From positions 3,042,001 to 3,106,000 of the forward strand of contig NC_009656.1 in NCBI RefSeq assembly GCF_000017205.1: a DNA stretch of 64,000 nt, read 5' to 3'. The notes under the pieces were generated by a model that had not been told where the DNA came from, made no database searches, and worked only from the letters and a program-made list of their open reading frames with translations. The position numbers and the translations under genes were made by a program. How positions within the stretch are numbered: position 1 is the stretch's first letter; each line of letters opens with the position of its first letter. The DNA comes from Pseudomonas paraeruginosa PA7 (GTDB taxonomy: Bacteria; Pseudomonadota; Gammaproteobacteria; Pseudomonadales; Pseudomonadaceae). Positions 1-8,465 of the stretch are shown here, piece by piece.

Positions 1-1514
1 CCTCGCGGATGGACACCGACGGCTACCGCGACCACAGCGCCGCGCGCCGCGACCAGACCTTCGCCAAGCTCAACTTCAGGCCCGACGCCGACAGCCGCCT
101 GGCGCTGATCTACAGCAGCCTGGAACAGAACGACACTGAAGATCCGCTGGGGCAGACCTGGGACGCCTACAAGCACGACCCGCGCTCCGTCACCGCCAAC
201 GCCGAGCTGTACGACACGCGCAAGAGTATCGACCACCAGCAGGCCGGGATGAACTACGAGCGCTACTTCGGCGAGGCGACCTTGCAGGTCAACGCCTACG
301 TGGGCAAGCGCAGTGTCGTGCAGTATCAGGCGATACCCAAGCAGATAGGATGCGAGAGTAATCCGCGTTGCCAGAGGAATGGCGCGGTGATCGACTTCGA
401 CCGCGACTTCCACGGTGGCACCGTGCGCTGGCTGCAACCGGTACGCCAGGCGCCGGGCGAGCTGAACCTGACCGTCGGCCTCGACTACGACCAGAGCCGC
501 GACGACCGCCGCGGCTACCAGAACTTCAACGGCGACCAGCTCGGCGTGAAGGGCGAGTTGCGTCGCGACGAGGTGGACACCGCCACCAGCCTCGATCCCT
601 ACCTGCAGGCGAGCTGGGCCATCGACGCCTGGACCCTGCAGGCCGGGGTGCGCCACAGCACCATGAAGATGGAGGTCGACGACCGCTACCTGAGCAACGG
701 CGATGCCAGCGGCTCGCGGCGCTACCGGAAGAACACCCCGTCGTTCTCGGTGATGTACGCCTTCACCCCCGACCTGCACGGCTACCTCAGCGCCGGCAAG
801 GGCTTCGAGACCCCGACCCAGGCGGAGATGGCCTATGCGCCGGTGGCGGCGAACGCGCCGGACGTCTTCAACTTCGGCCTCAAGCCAGCCACCAGCAGCC
901 AGTACGAAGCCGGGCTGAAGGCGCGCCTGTGGGGTAATACGCGGGTCAACGCGGCGATCTTCCAGATCCGCACCGAGGACGAGATCGTCGTCGCCAGCTC
1001 CCTCGGCGGTCGTACCAGCTACCAGAACGCCGGCAAGACCCTGCGCCGCGGCTTCGAACTGGGCGTGGAGAGCGAACTGAGCGAGCACTGGAACGCCAAC
1101 CTGGCCTATACCCGGCTATCCGCCACCTACGATTCGGATTTCGAGGCCGGCGGCAAGACCATCGGCAAGGGCAAGCACCTGCCGGGCGTGCCGGCAAGCA
1201 GCCTGTTCGGCGAACTGGTATGGAAGCCCGTGGAGGGCATCAGCATGGGCTGGGAAGGCATGTACCGCAGCCAGGTCTACGTCGAGGACAGCAACAGCGA
1301 AAAGGCCGCGCCGAGCTATGCGGTATTCAACTGGCGCACCCGCTTCGAACAGCGCCTGGGGGCCTGGACCTTCCACCAGCTGGTGCGCCTGGACAACCTG
1401 TTCGACCGCCAGTACGTCGGCTCGGTCATCGTCGGCGACGGCAACCGGCGCTATTACGAAGCGGCGCCAGGCCTGTCCTGGTATGCCGGGGCGGGCCTCG
1501 AATACCAGTTCTGA
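1..1514 (+). CDS. TonB-dependent outer-membrane receptor, 3' part (5' end outside window)
   Basis: The reading frame is already open at the left edge, so the N-terminal plug and signal peptide lie outside the window. About 500 residues of beta-barrel remain. They show alternating amphipathic strands, family phrases such as GYLSAGKGFETPTQAEMAYAP and LKPATSSQYEAGLKARLWGN, and a C-terminal strand ending in phenylalanine (LEYQF), the usual signal for barrel assembly. Such receptors use TonB energy to import ferric siderophores or other scarce ligands across the outer membrane. No substrate can be read from this part. The methionine at position 9 is internal and is not the start. In P. aeruginosa this position corresponds to an uncharacterised receptor near the glucose dehydrogenase region. 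Confidence 0.9.
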   Translation, partial: SRMDTDGYRDHSAARRDQTFAKLNFRPDADSRLALIYSSLEQNDTEDPLGQTWDAYKHDPRSVTANAELYDTRKSIDHQQAGMNYERYFGEATLQVNAYVGKRSVVQYQAIPKQIGCESNPRCQRNGAVIDFDRDFHGGTVRWLQPVRQAPGELNLTVGLDYDQSRDDRRGYQNFNGDQLGVKGELRRDEVDTATSLDPYLQASWAIDAWTLQAGVRHSTMKMEVDDRYLSNGDASGSRRYRKNTPSFSVMYAFTPDLHGYLSAGKGFETPTQAEMAYAPVAANAPDVFNFGLKPATSSQYEAGLKARLWGNTRVNAAIFQIRTEDEIVVASSLGGRTSYQNAGKTLRRGFELGVESELSEHWNANLAYTRLSATYDSDFEAGGKTIGKGKHLPGVPASSLFGELVWKPVEGISMGWEGMYRSQVYVEDSNSEKAAPSYAVFNWRTRFEQRLGAWTFHQLVRLDNLFDRQYVGSVIVGDGNRRYYEAAPGLSWYAGAGLEYQF

Positions 1515-1577
1515 AGTGCCGGACGCGCTTGTTCGCGCTACCCGGCCAGCCCTTGTCAGCGTCGTCAATTCCGATTA

Positions 1578-1593
1578 CTGTATGGATGTACAG
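1578..1593. promoter_or_regulatory. LexA (SOS) box
   Basis: CTGTATGGATGTACAG fits the gamma-proteobacterial LexA pattern CTG-N10-CAG. It is the centre of a longer inverted repeat with perfect 12-base arms (1571-1582 and 1589-1600) around a 6-base loop. It lies 41 bases before the start codon at 1635, a normal place for repression by LexA. From memory, the equivalent P. aeruginosa gene was reported as a LexA regulon member. Confidence 0.85.
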
Positions 1594-1634
1594 TAATCGG
1601 AAATCGCCTGCCTGCGCGACAAGGAGCACCGATC

Positions 1635-1922
1635 ATGAGCCACAACCTTGCCGAACTGCCGCTGTCCCGACGCCGCGCCCTGGAGCGCGAGAAACAGGCC
1701 TGCCTGCGCCTCCACCTGTCCCGCAATCGTGCCAGCGAACGCCTGGAGCGCGCTGTGCGCGACGAAGTCGAGCGCCTGCTGGGTGCCCGCGAACGCCAGG
1801 GGGCCGGCTGGCCGGAGTGGGTCAGCGCGGAACTCTGCGTGGCGGACGACCCGCTCTTCGTGCGCAAGGTGGTGGCGCGCCTGAAAGCCGCGGTGGACTG
1901 GCAACGCCAGCGCGCGGCCTGA
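1635..1922 (+). CDS. Small SOS-controlled protein of unknown function (95 aa)
   Basis: The start ATG follows a strong AAGGAG ribosome site. The product is small, very arginine- and glutamate-rich and probably helical throughout (LSRRRALEREKQACLRLHLSRNRASERLERAVRDEVERLLG), ending with a helix that carries VRKVVARLKAAVDWQRQRAA. It has no signal peptide, membrane segment or recognisable catalytic motif. The LexA-type box just upstream suggests it is made after DNA damage; a role in damage response is inference from that site alone. It is a single-gene unit: the next gene is convergent, with 8 bases between the two stop codons. Confidence 0.85.
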   Translation: MSHNLAELPLSRRRALEREKQACLRLHLSRNRASERLERAVRDEVERLLGARERQGAGWPEWVSAELCVADDPLFVRKVVARLKAAVDWQRQRAA

Positions 1923-1930
1923 GCCGCGCT

Positions 1931-2566
1931 TCAGGGCAGGGTGGGGGCCGTCGGCGGCGCGCGATGGTACTGCATGGCGCGCTGGTGGTGGCCGGCGAGA
2001 ATGTAGCGGTAGATCAATTGCGCGAGCGGCTCCAGGGACATCTTCTCGCCGTTCACCTCGGCTCCGCACAGCGCCAGCTTCACTCGCTTGCCACCGGCTA
2101 CCGCGCGCGCTTCCGGCCTGGCCAGGCCCCTTGGATCGAAGCGCGGATGGCTGGAGAAGCGTGGCGCGGTACAGTCGAAGGTGGTCGCGAAGGTCAGCTC
2201 CAGCCAGCGCCCGCGCTCGATCTCCAGCGACTGGAAGGTGTACATCGGCACCTGCGGCGCGTTGGCGAAGGCGATGCTCTCCGGCGTCAGGGTCAGCGCG
2301 ACCTGGCCGTGGCGCCGGAACAGGAACAGCCCCACGAGGCTGGCATACAGGCCCCCGGCCAGCAGCAGCGCGGCCGGCAGCCAGAACAGCCATTGGCCGC
2401 TGGCGAGATGCCAGGCGTGGGGCAGCGAACCGAGCCAGAGACCGGTGACGCCAGCGGCCAGGCCAGCGAGCAGGGCGACCCAGGCGGTGCCCCGCGAGAC
2501 CTCGCGGATCACGCAGCGGGCTTGCAGCGGGGGTAGTTCGTCGAGGGTTTCGTCAGTTTCTTGCAT
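1931..2566 (-). CDS. Two-helix membrane protein of the M48 protease operon (paralogue 3)
   Basis: The product is about 211 aa, with two hydrophobic helices near residues 25-50 and 58-85 and a soluble C-terminal domain. That domain ends KLALCGAEVNGEKMSLEPL followed by AQLIYRYILAG. The same pattern (a glycine, then NG or DG, a basic residue, then an isoleucine/tyrosine helix) closes the products at 4098-4760 and 4757-5422, so the three are paralogues. The ATG at 2566 is preferred over a GTG 12 bases earlier. It overlaps the end of the upstream protease gene by 14 bases, which implies translational coupling. It is the last gene of the operon. Function unknown. Confidence 0.8.
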   Translation of the reverse strand: MQETDETLDELPPLQARCVIREVSRGTAWVALLAGLAAGVTGLWLGSLPHAWHLASGQWLFWLPAALLLAGGLYASLVGLFLFRRHGQVALTLTPESIAFANAPQVPMYTFQSLEIERGRWLELTFATTFDCTAPRFSSHPRFDPRGLARPEARAVAGGKRVKLALCGAEVNGEKMSLEPLAQLIYRYILAGHHQRAMQYHRAPPTAPTLP

Positions 2567-4097
2567 GGGGATTCTCACAGGTCTTGCCGAGCAGGTCGGC
2601 GCTGAGCGCTCGGCTCAACGCCAGGGGGTCGCCGAGCCAGACGCTCAGCGCCTGGCTCGGCGGTCGTGTCGCAACGGCCCGGCCGGCGGTCCCGGCCCAG
2701 GTGCGTTCGAAGCTCTCTCCCAGCGCCTTGCAGCGCATGCCCAGCGGAGGGTGGGTATCCTGCGGATGGACCTGGAGTCCCTCCGCGCCGGGGTCCGGTG
2801 CTTCCAGGCCGGACTGGCCCAGGTAGACGTGGATGGCGTCCACCAGGTTGTCCGGCGCGCGCGCCGGAGCGAGCAGGCAATGTTCGAGGAACGCCCGTAT
2901 CGGCGCGCCGGCCGCCGCGCTGCGCAGCAGGGCCGAGGCCATCGCCGGCGCACCGGCCAGTTGCGCGGCGTGGCGGTCGGCGGCGAATTCGCGCAGGCGG
3001 CTCCAGTGGTTCACGGCGAGGCCGAAACGTTCGAGGAAGTACCCGGCCAACAGTCGCGCCGGCTCCAGTGCCGCACGTTCGAAGACGTTGGCTTGCTGTT
3101 CCTCGATGGCGGCCAGTTGGCTCGCGGCGCCCTGGTAGATCGGCAGGAAGCGCAGGCTGTAATGGGCGTCGCGGCCGGCGAAGTGGGCCAGTTCGTGGGC
3201 GATCACGGCACTCAGTTCGGCGCGATCCAGCAGGCCCAGCAACGGTAGCGAGAGGTATAGGCTGCGTCCTTCCAGATGCTCGCCGGAAGGTTGCAGGCAG
3301 ACGCGGTTGGCGGTCACGTAGAAGCCGTCGCAGAGTCCCACCAGCAGGTGCTGCGGGACTGGCGTATCGAGGCGCGCCGCCAGCTCGCGCAGTAGCGTCC
3401 AGAGTTCCGGCGCATCCTCTTCGCCCAGCCGGCGGCCGATGACATCCAGGGCCGGCGCCGGGCGCAGTCGCAAGCGGCCGATCTTCGCCAGCATCTGCAA
3501 CGCCGACGCCAGCAGGCCGAGAAGGATCAGCGCCACGCTCAGTTGGGTGCGTCCTTCGCTGACCGGAACCTGGCCGACCCGCCACAGCCCGAGGATCTCG
3601 AACGTTCCGGCACAGGCCAGGGCCAGGGCGAGCAGGCCGATCTGGGCCAGCAGCAGGCAGGGCAGCAGGCGTCTGCCCAGCTCGAACCACAGGAGCAGGC
3701 AGCGCCGCGAGCGCAGTGCGCTGCGTGCGGCGCCGGCGATGCCGGCCAGGGAGACGGCTCCCAGTACGGCGACCAGCGCCGCCAGGCAGGCTCCGCTATC
3801 GGCGAGGACGGCGGCGAAGCGATTCAGGCGCTGTGCGCTTCGTGTGTCGACGAGTTGCTCGTCGAGCCGCGCCAGGGCCAGGTCGCGCACATAGGCCCGG
3901 CCGTCCACCCGGACGCTGGCCCTCGGCGGCAGCGCCCGCGCTTCGGCGAGCGCGCGCTCGACCCGCTGCTGCGCGGCGCCCAGTCGCTCGGCCTGCTGCT
4001 CGGCGCGCCAGGACTGCCAGGCGCCGAGCCCCGCCAGCAGCGCTGGTACCAGCACCAGGCAAAGCAGCAGCCTTCGCGGATGGACCGTGCCCTTCAC
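2553..4097 (-). CDS. Membrane-embedded M48-family zinc metalloprotease A
   Basis: A 514-residue protein with an N-terminal membrane anchor (about residues 8-28), further hydrophobic helices around 100-120, 145-168 and 185-205, and a cytosolic or periplasmic peptidase domain. The zinc motif HELAH is at residues 301-305 (DNA 3183-3197). The downstream EFAAD, near residue 370, supplies the third ligand glutamate, as in HtpX/Ste24-type M48 peptidases. The start is GTG, directly after the stop of the upstream gene. A second M48 gene at 5419-6876 has the same layout and the phrase GFYVTANRVCL matches CYFVTQARVLL there, so the two are duplicates. Substrate unknown. Confidence 0.88.
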   Translation of the reverse strand: MKGTVHPRRLLLCLVLVPALLAGLGAWQSWRAEQQAERLGAAQQRVERALAEARALPPRASVRVDGRAYVRDLALARLDEQLVDTRSAQRLNRFAAVLADSGACLAALVAVLGAVSLAGIAGAARSALRSRRCLLLWFELGRRLLPCLLLAQIGLLALALACAGTFEILGLWRVGQVPVSEGRTQLSVALILLGLLASALQMLAKIGRLRLRPAPALDVIGRRLGEEDAPELWTLLRELAARLDTPVPQHLLVGLCDGFYVTANRVCLQPSGEHLEGRSLYLSLPLLGLLDRAELSAVIAHELAHFAGRDAHYSLRFLPIYQGAASQLAAIEEQQANVFERAALEPARLLAGYFLERFGLAVNHWSRLREFAADRHAAQLAGAPAMASALLRSAAAGAPIRAFLEHCLLAPARAPDNLVDAIHVYLGQSGLEAPDPGAEGLQVHPQDTHPPLGMRCKALGESFERTWAGTAGRAVATRPPSQALSVWLGDPLALSRALSADLLGKTCENPHARN

Positions 4098-4760
4098 TCA
4101 GCCCTGGCTGCGCAGTTGTTGCAGGTAGCGCTGGGCGTGGGCGGCCTGGATGTAGGCGTCGAGGATCGCCGCCATGTCGTCGCAGTCCAGCTTCTTGCCG
4201 TCGCTCTGCAGGCCGGCCGACATGATGGTGATGCGCGGGTCCTTGCCTTTGAAGGCCATGGCCTGGGAGGCGAACACCTGGCGTACGGCGCGATGGGTCG
4301 GCAGGGGCGTTTCGGGGCGCAGGTGGAGGGTCTGGGTGGTTTGCAGCATGTCGGCCTTGACGCTGAAATCGATGACGTCGGCCAGCTCGACCGGAGCCGA
4401 CAGGCTGTCGGCCCAGAGCTGGGTACGGGTCAGGCGCATGAAGGGGGTCTTGCCGGAGTTGCGATGCTGGTAGCCGAGGAACAGCCCGAACAGGCCGAGC
4501 AGCAAGCCGACGACGCCGACCCCCGGCTTGCCCTGGGAGAACCACATGCCGGTCATGATGAAGGGCACGATGCTCAGCAGCGGACCCAGCACCACGTACT
4601 TGCGGGTATTGGTGAATTCGGTGGCCGGCGGCACGTTGGCGATTACCTTTTCCAGGTGGGCGACGACCTCGGCGGTCTTCGCCTGGTTCAGTTCTTCATG
4701 CTCGGCGCCGAGGGTTTCGGCGAGGTTGGAGACGAGGTCCCGGGGTTCCTGGTTGCTCAT
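4098..4760 (-). CDS. Two-helix membrane protein of the M48 protease operon (paralogue 1)
   Basis: A 220-residue product whose ATG overlaps the stop of the upstream gene (ATGA), with a GATAT-rich but usable ribosome site (GGAGAT on the upstream strand is not present; coupling probably drives initiation). An acidic N-terminal helix (residues 1-45) is followed by two membrane helices (about 50-75 and 80-97). The soluble domain ends ITIMSAGLQSDGKKLDCDDM then AAILDAYIQAAHAQRYLQQL. This ending aligns by eye with those of the products at 1931-2566 and 4757-5422. No catalytic motif is visible; a PH-like or scaffold fold is possible but not shown. Confidence 0.8.
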   Translation of the reverse strand: MSNQEPRDLVSNLAETLGAEHEELNQAKTAEVVAHLEKVIANVPPATEFTNTRKYVVLGPLLSIVPFIMTGMWFSQGKPGVGVVGLLLGLFGLFLGYQHRNSGKTPFMRLTRTQLWADSLSAPVELADVIDFSVKADMLQTTQTLHLRPETPLPTHRAVRQVFASQAMAFKGKDPRITIMSAGLQSDGKKLDCDDMAAILDAYIQAAHAQRYLQQLRSQG

Positions 4761-5422
4761 GGAGATATCCTTGGCGTTGGGGAGAAAGAAGGAGTGCTGG
4801 GCGGCGTTCCGCCCAGTTGGCGGAGCCGGGCCTGGGCGCGGGCGATGTCCAGGTAGAGGTCGATGACCTCCGCGGCTTCCAGAAGCGAGAGGTTGCGACC
4901 ATTGAGCCGCCAGCCGGGGGACAGCAGGCGAACCTGGGGGCCGCCCCGGCATTCGCTGACGGCCCGCGCGGCGAACGGATCGAGCGGGCGCGTGGATGGC
5001 GCCGGCGGCGCCTTGCCGTGCAGTTCGAGGGTTATCGTGGTGAACCAGACGCCGTCCTCCAGGCGCAGGTCGGCGACCTCCAGCAGGTCCAGCGGCGCCG
5101 ACAGGCCGCGTGCGCGCAAGCATCCATCGCCGAGCACGAGGAACGGCGCGTTCCTGGCGTTGCGCTGCAGGTGGGCCAGGCCCAGGAGGAGTGCGGCCGA
5201 CGCCAGCAGGCACAGCGCCAGCGCTTCGCGCCCGGGGTGGTCGCGCAGCGTCCAGGCGCCGCCGAGCAGCAGCAGGCCGAGCAAGGCGGACAGCGGCGCC
5301 GCGCCACGGGCGGCGCCGATGCCTATCCGGTTGGGAACGCTGCCGACGAAGCGCCGCAACCGTGTGGCTTCGTCGTCCCTTGTCCCGGTGGGGCAGGGAG
5401 ATCGCGCGCCAGGCGGGTTCAT
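4757..5422 (-). CDS. Two-helix membrane protein of the M48 protease operon (paralogue 2)
   Basis: A 221-residue product starting at an ATG that overlaps the stop of the upstream protease gene by four bases (ATGA); a longer start at 5464 would overlap that gene much more and has no advantage. Two adjacent hydrophobic helices (about residues 45-65 and 70-92) precede a soluble domain with PLDLLEVADLRLEDGVWFTT and the family ending VRLLSPGWRLNGRNLSLLEA then AEVIDLYLDIARAQ. The C-terminus is a proline/serine-rich tail. Likely partner of the two M48 proteases; function unknown. Confidence 0.8.
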   Translation of the reverse strand: MNPPGARSPCPTGTRDDEATRLRRFVGSVPNRIGIGAARGAAPLSALLGLLLLGGAWTLRDHPGREALALCLLASAALLLGLAHLQRNARNAPFLVLGDGCLRARGLSAPLDLLEVADLRLEDGVWFTTITLELHGKAPPAPSTRPLDPFAARAVSECRGGPQVRLLSPGWRLNGRNLSLLEAAEVIDLYLDIARAQARLRQLGGTPPSTPSFSPTPRISP

Positions 5423-6876
5423 CGGCTTCCCCCGTGACCGGCGGCGAGCAGGCGGTTGAGCCACTGCGTGTCGTCAGCGCTGACGACGCGGCTCGCCTGC
5501 CGCAGCAGGTCGTCATCGAGCGCCAGGGACAGGTCCGCTATCCGCTGGCAGGTTGGCGGATGGCTGTCGAACGGGTGCTCCAGGCGGCGAGCGCTGTCGT
5601 GTTCGTCCAGCTCCAGGGAGTTCCCGCGCAGATGGTCGGTCAGCGCATGCACCAGGTTGCGCGTCTGCGGGCTGGCCAGCAGGCGTTCGATCAGTCCTGC
5701 CAGGGCGCAGGTGCGCAGCAGCGCGATGGCGAAGGTCCGTGCGCCGGCCACCCGCGCCCCGACCTTGTCGGCCGCCAGTTCCTGGCGACGGTTCCAGTGC
5801 AGGTAGGCGCGCTCGAAGCGTTCGAAGAAGTACAGCGCGGCCCACAGGCCCGGCTTGCCGAGCAGGCCGACATGCCCATCCTCGGGCGCGGCGATGCGTT
5901 CGATGCGCAGGCGCACCTGCCGCTGCAGCAGCGACAGGGAGGCGCCGTGGGCGGTGTCGCCGGCGGCGAAGTGGCCCAGTTCGTGGCCGATGATCGCGGC
6001 GCTTTCGGCCTCGCTCATGACCGAGGCGTAGGTCAGCGGGATGTACAGGGTACGCCCCGCCAGGGGAATGCCGCGGGGTGCCAGCAGGACCCTGGCCTGG
6101 GTGACGAAGTAGCAGTGCTCGATGCCGGTGACGACGTGGTCCGGCAGCGGCGCTCCGGCGCGCTCGGCGATCTGTCCCAGCCATTGCCAGAGCCCCGGCG
6201 CGGCGACCCGGTCGAGTTCGCGGCCGAGCAGGTGCAGCTCCGGCTCCTCCAGCGGCAGCAGTTCGCCGCGCAGACGCCGCAGCATGAGCAGGCCGCCGAG
6301 GAACAGCAGCCACAGCGGCAGCGAGAAGAGCAGGGCGGTGAAACCGTGGCTGTGCCAGTGGCTGTAGCTCCACAGCGCTTCGTAGAGCAACTGGCTGGCC
6401 AGGGCGGCGACCAGCAGGCCGGCGTGCAACGGGACCAGTCGACCGAGGCGTCGCCAGGCCGGCGCGAGGTGGCCGAGCAGGTAGGCTTGCGAGCGCATCG
6501 AGCGGCGCCCGTCGTATTCCAGTTTCGCCAGTAACGCGGCCGCGACCAGCGCCGAGGCCAGCGCGCAGAGCTTGCCGAGAGCGGCCAGCCAGCCGCGCAG
6601 GGCCAGCCATGGATGGTCGCGGCGGATGGCCTCGGCGTCTTCGGCGAACTGGTGAAGATGACCTTCGACGCCATAGGCCGGGCGGAACAGGTGACGAGGA
6701 ATAGCGCCGGCGGCTTCCGGGTCGTTGCGCGCCGAGGCGCTCCAGTCGCGCATGAACTGTTCGTCGCGCAGGCTGGAGTCGACGCGGAAGGCCTGCACGG
6801 CGGACCAGGCGTAGAGCACCAGGGGAATCAGGAAGAGGAATGCGAGCAGCCTGACCCGTAGCGTATCGTGGCTCAT
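5419..6876 (-). CDS. Membrane-embedded M48-family zinc metalloprotease B
   Basis: First gene of the five-gene operon: 485 residues. There is one N-terminal membrane anchor (residues 9-27), more helices at about 95-117, 150-168 and 178-200, then the peptidase domain with HELGH at residues 298-302 (DNA 5971-5985) and the third-ligand region QELAADKVGARVAGA. The segment HELGHFAAGDTAHG parallels HELAHFAGRDAHYS of the protease at 2553-4097. All the usual M48 zinc residues are present, so it should be active. It sits six bases downstream of the small exported protein gene and probably shares its transcript. Confidence 0.88.
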   Translation of the reverse strand: MSHDTLRVRLLAFLFLIPLVLYAWSAVQAFRVDSSLRDEQFMRDWSASARNDPEAAGAIPRHLFRPAYGVEGHLHQFAEDAEAIRRDHPWLALRGWLAALGKLCALASALVAAALLAKLEYDGRRSMRSQAYLLGHLAPAWRRLGRLVPLHAGLLVAALASQLLYEALWSYSHWHSHGFTALLFSLPLWLLFLGGLLMLRRLRGELLPLEEPELHLLGRELDRVAAPGLWQWLGQIAERAGAPLPDHVVTGIEHCYFVTQARVLLAPRGIPLAGRTLYIPLTYASVMSEAESAAIIGHELGHFAAGDTAHGASLSLLQRQVRLRIERIAAPEDGHVGLLGKPGLWAALYFFERFERAYLHWNRRQELAADKVGARVAGARTFAIALLRTCALAGLIERLLASPQTRNLVHALTDHLRGNSLELDEHDSARRLEHPFDSHPPTCQRIADLSLALDDDLLRQASRVVSADDTQWLNRLLAAGHGGSR

Positions 6877-6882
6877 CCGCGC

Positions 6883-7311
6883 TTATTTCTGCTCGAGGTA
6901 GTCGGTCAGGAACGCCTGCGGCTCGCCGGCGGACGACAGCGCCTCGCTATAGGCGACTTGCCGCGTCTGCTGCTCGCCGGGCAGGTAGAGCTCGCCCCAG
7001 CCGTCGCGCACGATCAGGATCACGTACTTGCTGCCGTTCAGTTCGGTGGAATACCGACTGTCCCTGCTGCTCTTTTCCACCTTCACCTTGTGGATCAGGC
7101 GGTCCCAGTCGTGGTCCAGGCCTTCGACCTGCAACAGCGCTTCGCCGGCCGCCGCTTCGCCGATACGCAGGGTCCAGACCTTGAGCCCCTGCTGGCCCTG
7201 GTAGGCCACCACCTTGTCGGCGACTGGCGGCCGCGCCTCTTCGGCATGCGCCACGCAGGCACCCCAGGTCAGCGCGCCCAGCAGCAGCGCCGCACTCCAC
7301 TTTGCTATCAT
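6883..7311 (-). CDS. Small exported protein of unknown function
   Basis: A 142-residue protein with a clear Sec signal (MIAKWSAALLLGALTWGACVAHA, cleavage expected after AHA), so it is periplasmic. The ATG at 7311 is chosen because the signal begins there; the frame extends 13 codons further but would bury the signal. The mature part has repeated beta-like segments (VVAYQGQQGLKVWTLRIGEAA, NGSKYVILIVRDGWGELYLP) and no motif I recognise. It is immediately upstream of the M48 operon on the same strand, so it may be a periplasmic partner of that system. Its ribosome site lies in an imperfect hairpin (see 7315-7347). Confidence 0.75.
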   Translation of the reverse strand: MIAKWSAALLLGALTWGACVAHAEEARPPVADKVVAYQGQQGLKVWTLRIGEAAAGEALLQVEGLDHDWDRLIHKVKVEKSSRDSRYSTELNGSKYVILIVRDGWGELYLPGEQQTRQVAYSEALSSAGEPQAFLTDYLEQK

Positions 7312-7314
7312 TCT

Positions 7315-7347
7315 CGCCCCCTTTGGCAACGCGATATAAAAGGGGCG
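7315..7347 (-). promoter_or_regulatory. Imperfect hairpin over the ribosome site of the 6883-7311 gene
   Basis: CGCCCCCTTT (7315-7324) and AAAAGGGGCG (7338-7347) pair with one mismatch. On the minus strand this puts the purine-rich GGGGGCGAG before the start codon inside a stem. Just beyond is a perfect 12-base palindrome TGTATTAATACA (7350-7361), which may belong to the promoter. Regulatory use is inference. Confidence 0.35.
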
Positions 7348-7508
7348 CATGTATTAATACAGGCGCGGATCACGAACAACCGAGGCGGCCGCTGCTCACA
7401 GGAAAAGCGTCGCGGCCCACAGGTTCGGTTCGATCAGCGCACGGAACCAACCTGGAAAGCCGCTGCCTGAACCGGTTCAGATGGCTGCGTACCACCGATA
7501 TCTTCGCC

Positions 7509-8453
7509 ATGGAAAGCTGGAATCCCTACCACGACACGGAACTCTACTTCGACGCGCCTTCGCCCCTGTGCCAGTCGCGCATCCTCGACGCGCGCGAGAT
7601 GCTCGGCAGCGCCACCGGCCACTACCAGGCGCGGACGGTGCGCCCGTCGATGCAGTATTTCGATTGCGACCTGAGCTTCACCGAGCCGCTGCGAACCCAC
7701 AAGGTGCTGCCGGAAGGCCTGTGCATCGTGCAGATGTTCGACGGCCAGTGGCGGCACAGCGTCGACGGCGGCGAGCCTTATCTCTACAACCTGGGTGGTC
7801 CTTCGGTGCTCGGCACCGGCGAGCCGATGGAGGCCTTCGATATCCTGCCGGCGGGCAGCCGCGTGCGCCTGGGCGGGCTGCGGATCGCCGCCAGCTACCT
7901 GGAGGAGGAACTGGAAACCGGCGATGGCGCCCTGCGACCGCTGGCGCGGCTGAAGGGCGACGGCGCGAGCTTCACCCAGTTGTCCCGTTGCGGCGCCATC
8001 AGCGCCCTGTTCGAGCGCCTCTACCAGAATCCCTACCGTGGTGCCCTCGCACGCCTGCACGAAGAGAGCCTGACCCTGGGCCTGCTGGTGGAGCTGGCGG
8101 CCCACCTGGGCGGCGCGGACCTTCGTCGCGCGCGTACCCCGCGCGCCCAGCGCGACCTGGCCCACGAGGCGCGCCGCCTGCTGGAGGCGAACCTCGGCCA
8201 GCCGCCTGCCAGCCTCGAACTGGCGCGCCAACTGGGGGTCGGCGAAACCACCCTGCGGCGGATTTTCAAGAACGAGTTCGGTCGCTCGATGTTGCAGTAC
8301 GTCCGCGACCGGCGTCTCGAGATCGGCCGGCAGATGGTCCGCGAGGGCCGCTGGCAGATCGCGCAGATAGCCTATCGCCTGGGCTACTCCAGTCCGGAGA
8401 ACTTCACCCATGCCTATCGCGCGCGCTTCGGCCATCCGCCGGGGCGCGAGTGA
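7509..8453 (+). CDS. AraC-family transcriptional regulator (PchR-like)
   Basis: A 314-residue regulator with an N-terminal ligand domain and a C-terminal double helix-turn-helix: first helix pair at LELARQLGVGETTLRRIFKNEFG, second at WQIAQIAYRLGYSSPENFTHAYRARFGHPP. The motif FGRSMLQYVRDRRLEIGRQMV is typical of the siderophore-regulator (PchR/YbtA) branch. The start at 7509 has no good ribosome site, so the exact start is uncertain. The gene is divergent from the small exported protein gene and convergent with arsH (12 bases between stops). No target is evident; the TonB receptor 6 kb away is a guess only. Confidence 0.85.
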   Translation: MESWNPYHDTELYFDAPSPLCQSRILDAREMLGSATGHYQARTVRPSMQYFDCDLSFTEPLRTHKVLPEGLCIVQMFDGQWRHSVDGGEPYLYNLGGPSVLGTGEPMEAFDILPAGSRVRLGGLRIAASYLEEELETGDGALRPLARLKGDGASFTQLSRCGAISALFERLYQNPYRGALARLHEESLTLGLLVELAAHLGGADLRRARTPRAQRDLAHEARRLLEANLGQPPASLELARQLGVGETTLRRIFKNEFGRSMLQYVRDRRLEIGRQMVREGRWQIAQIAYRLGYSSPENFTHAYRARFGHPPGRE

Positions 8454-8465
8454 GGCGGGCGCGGC

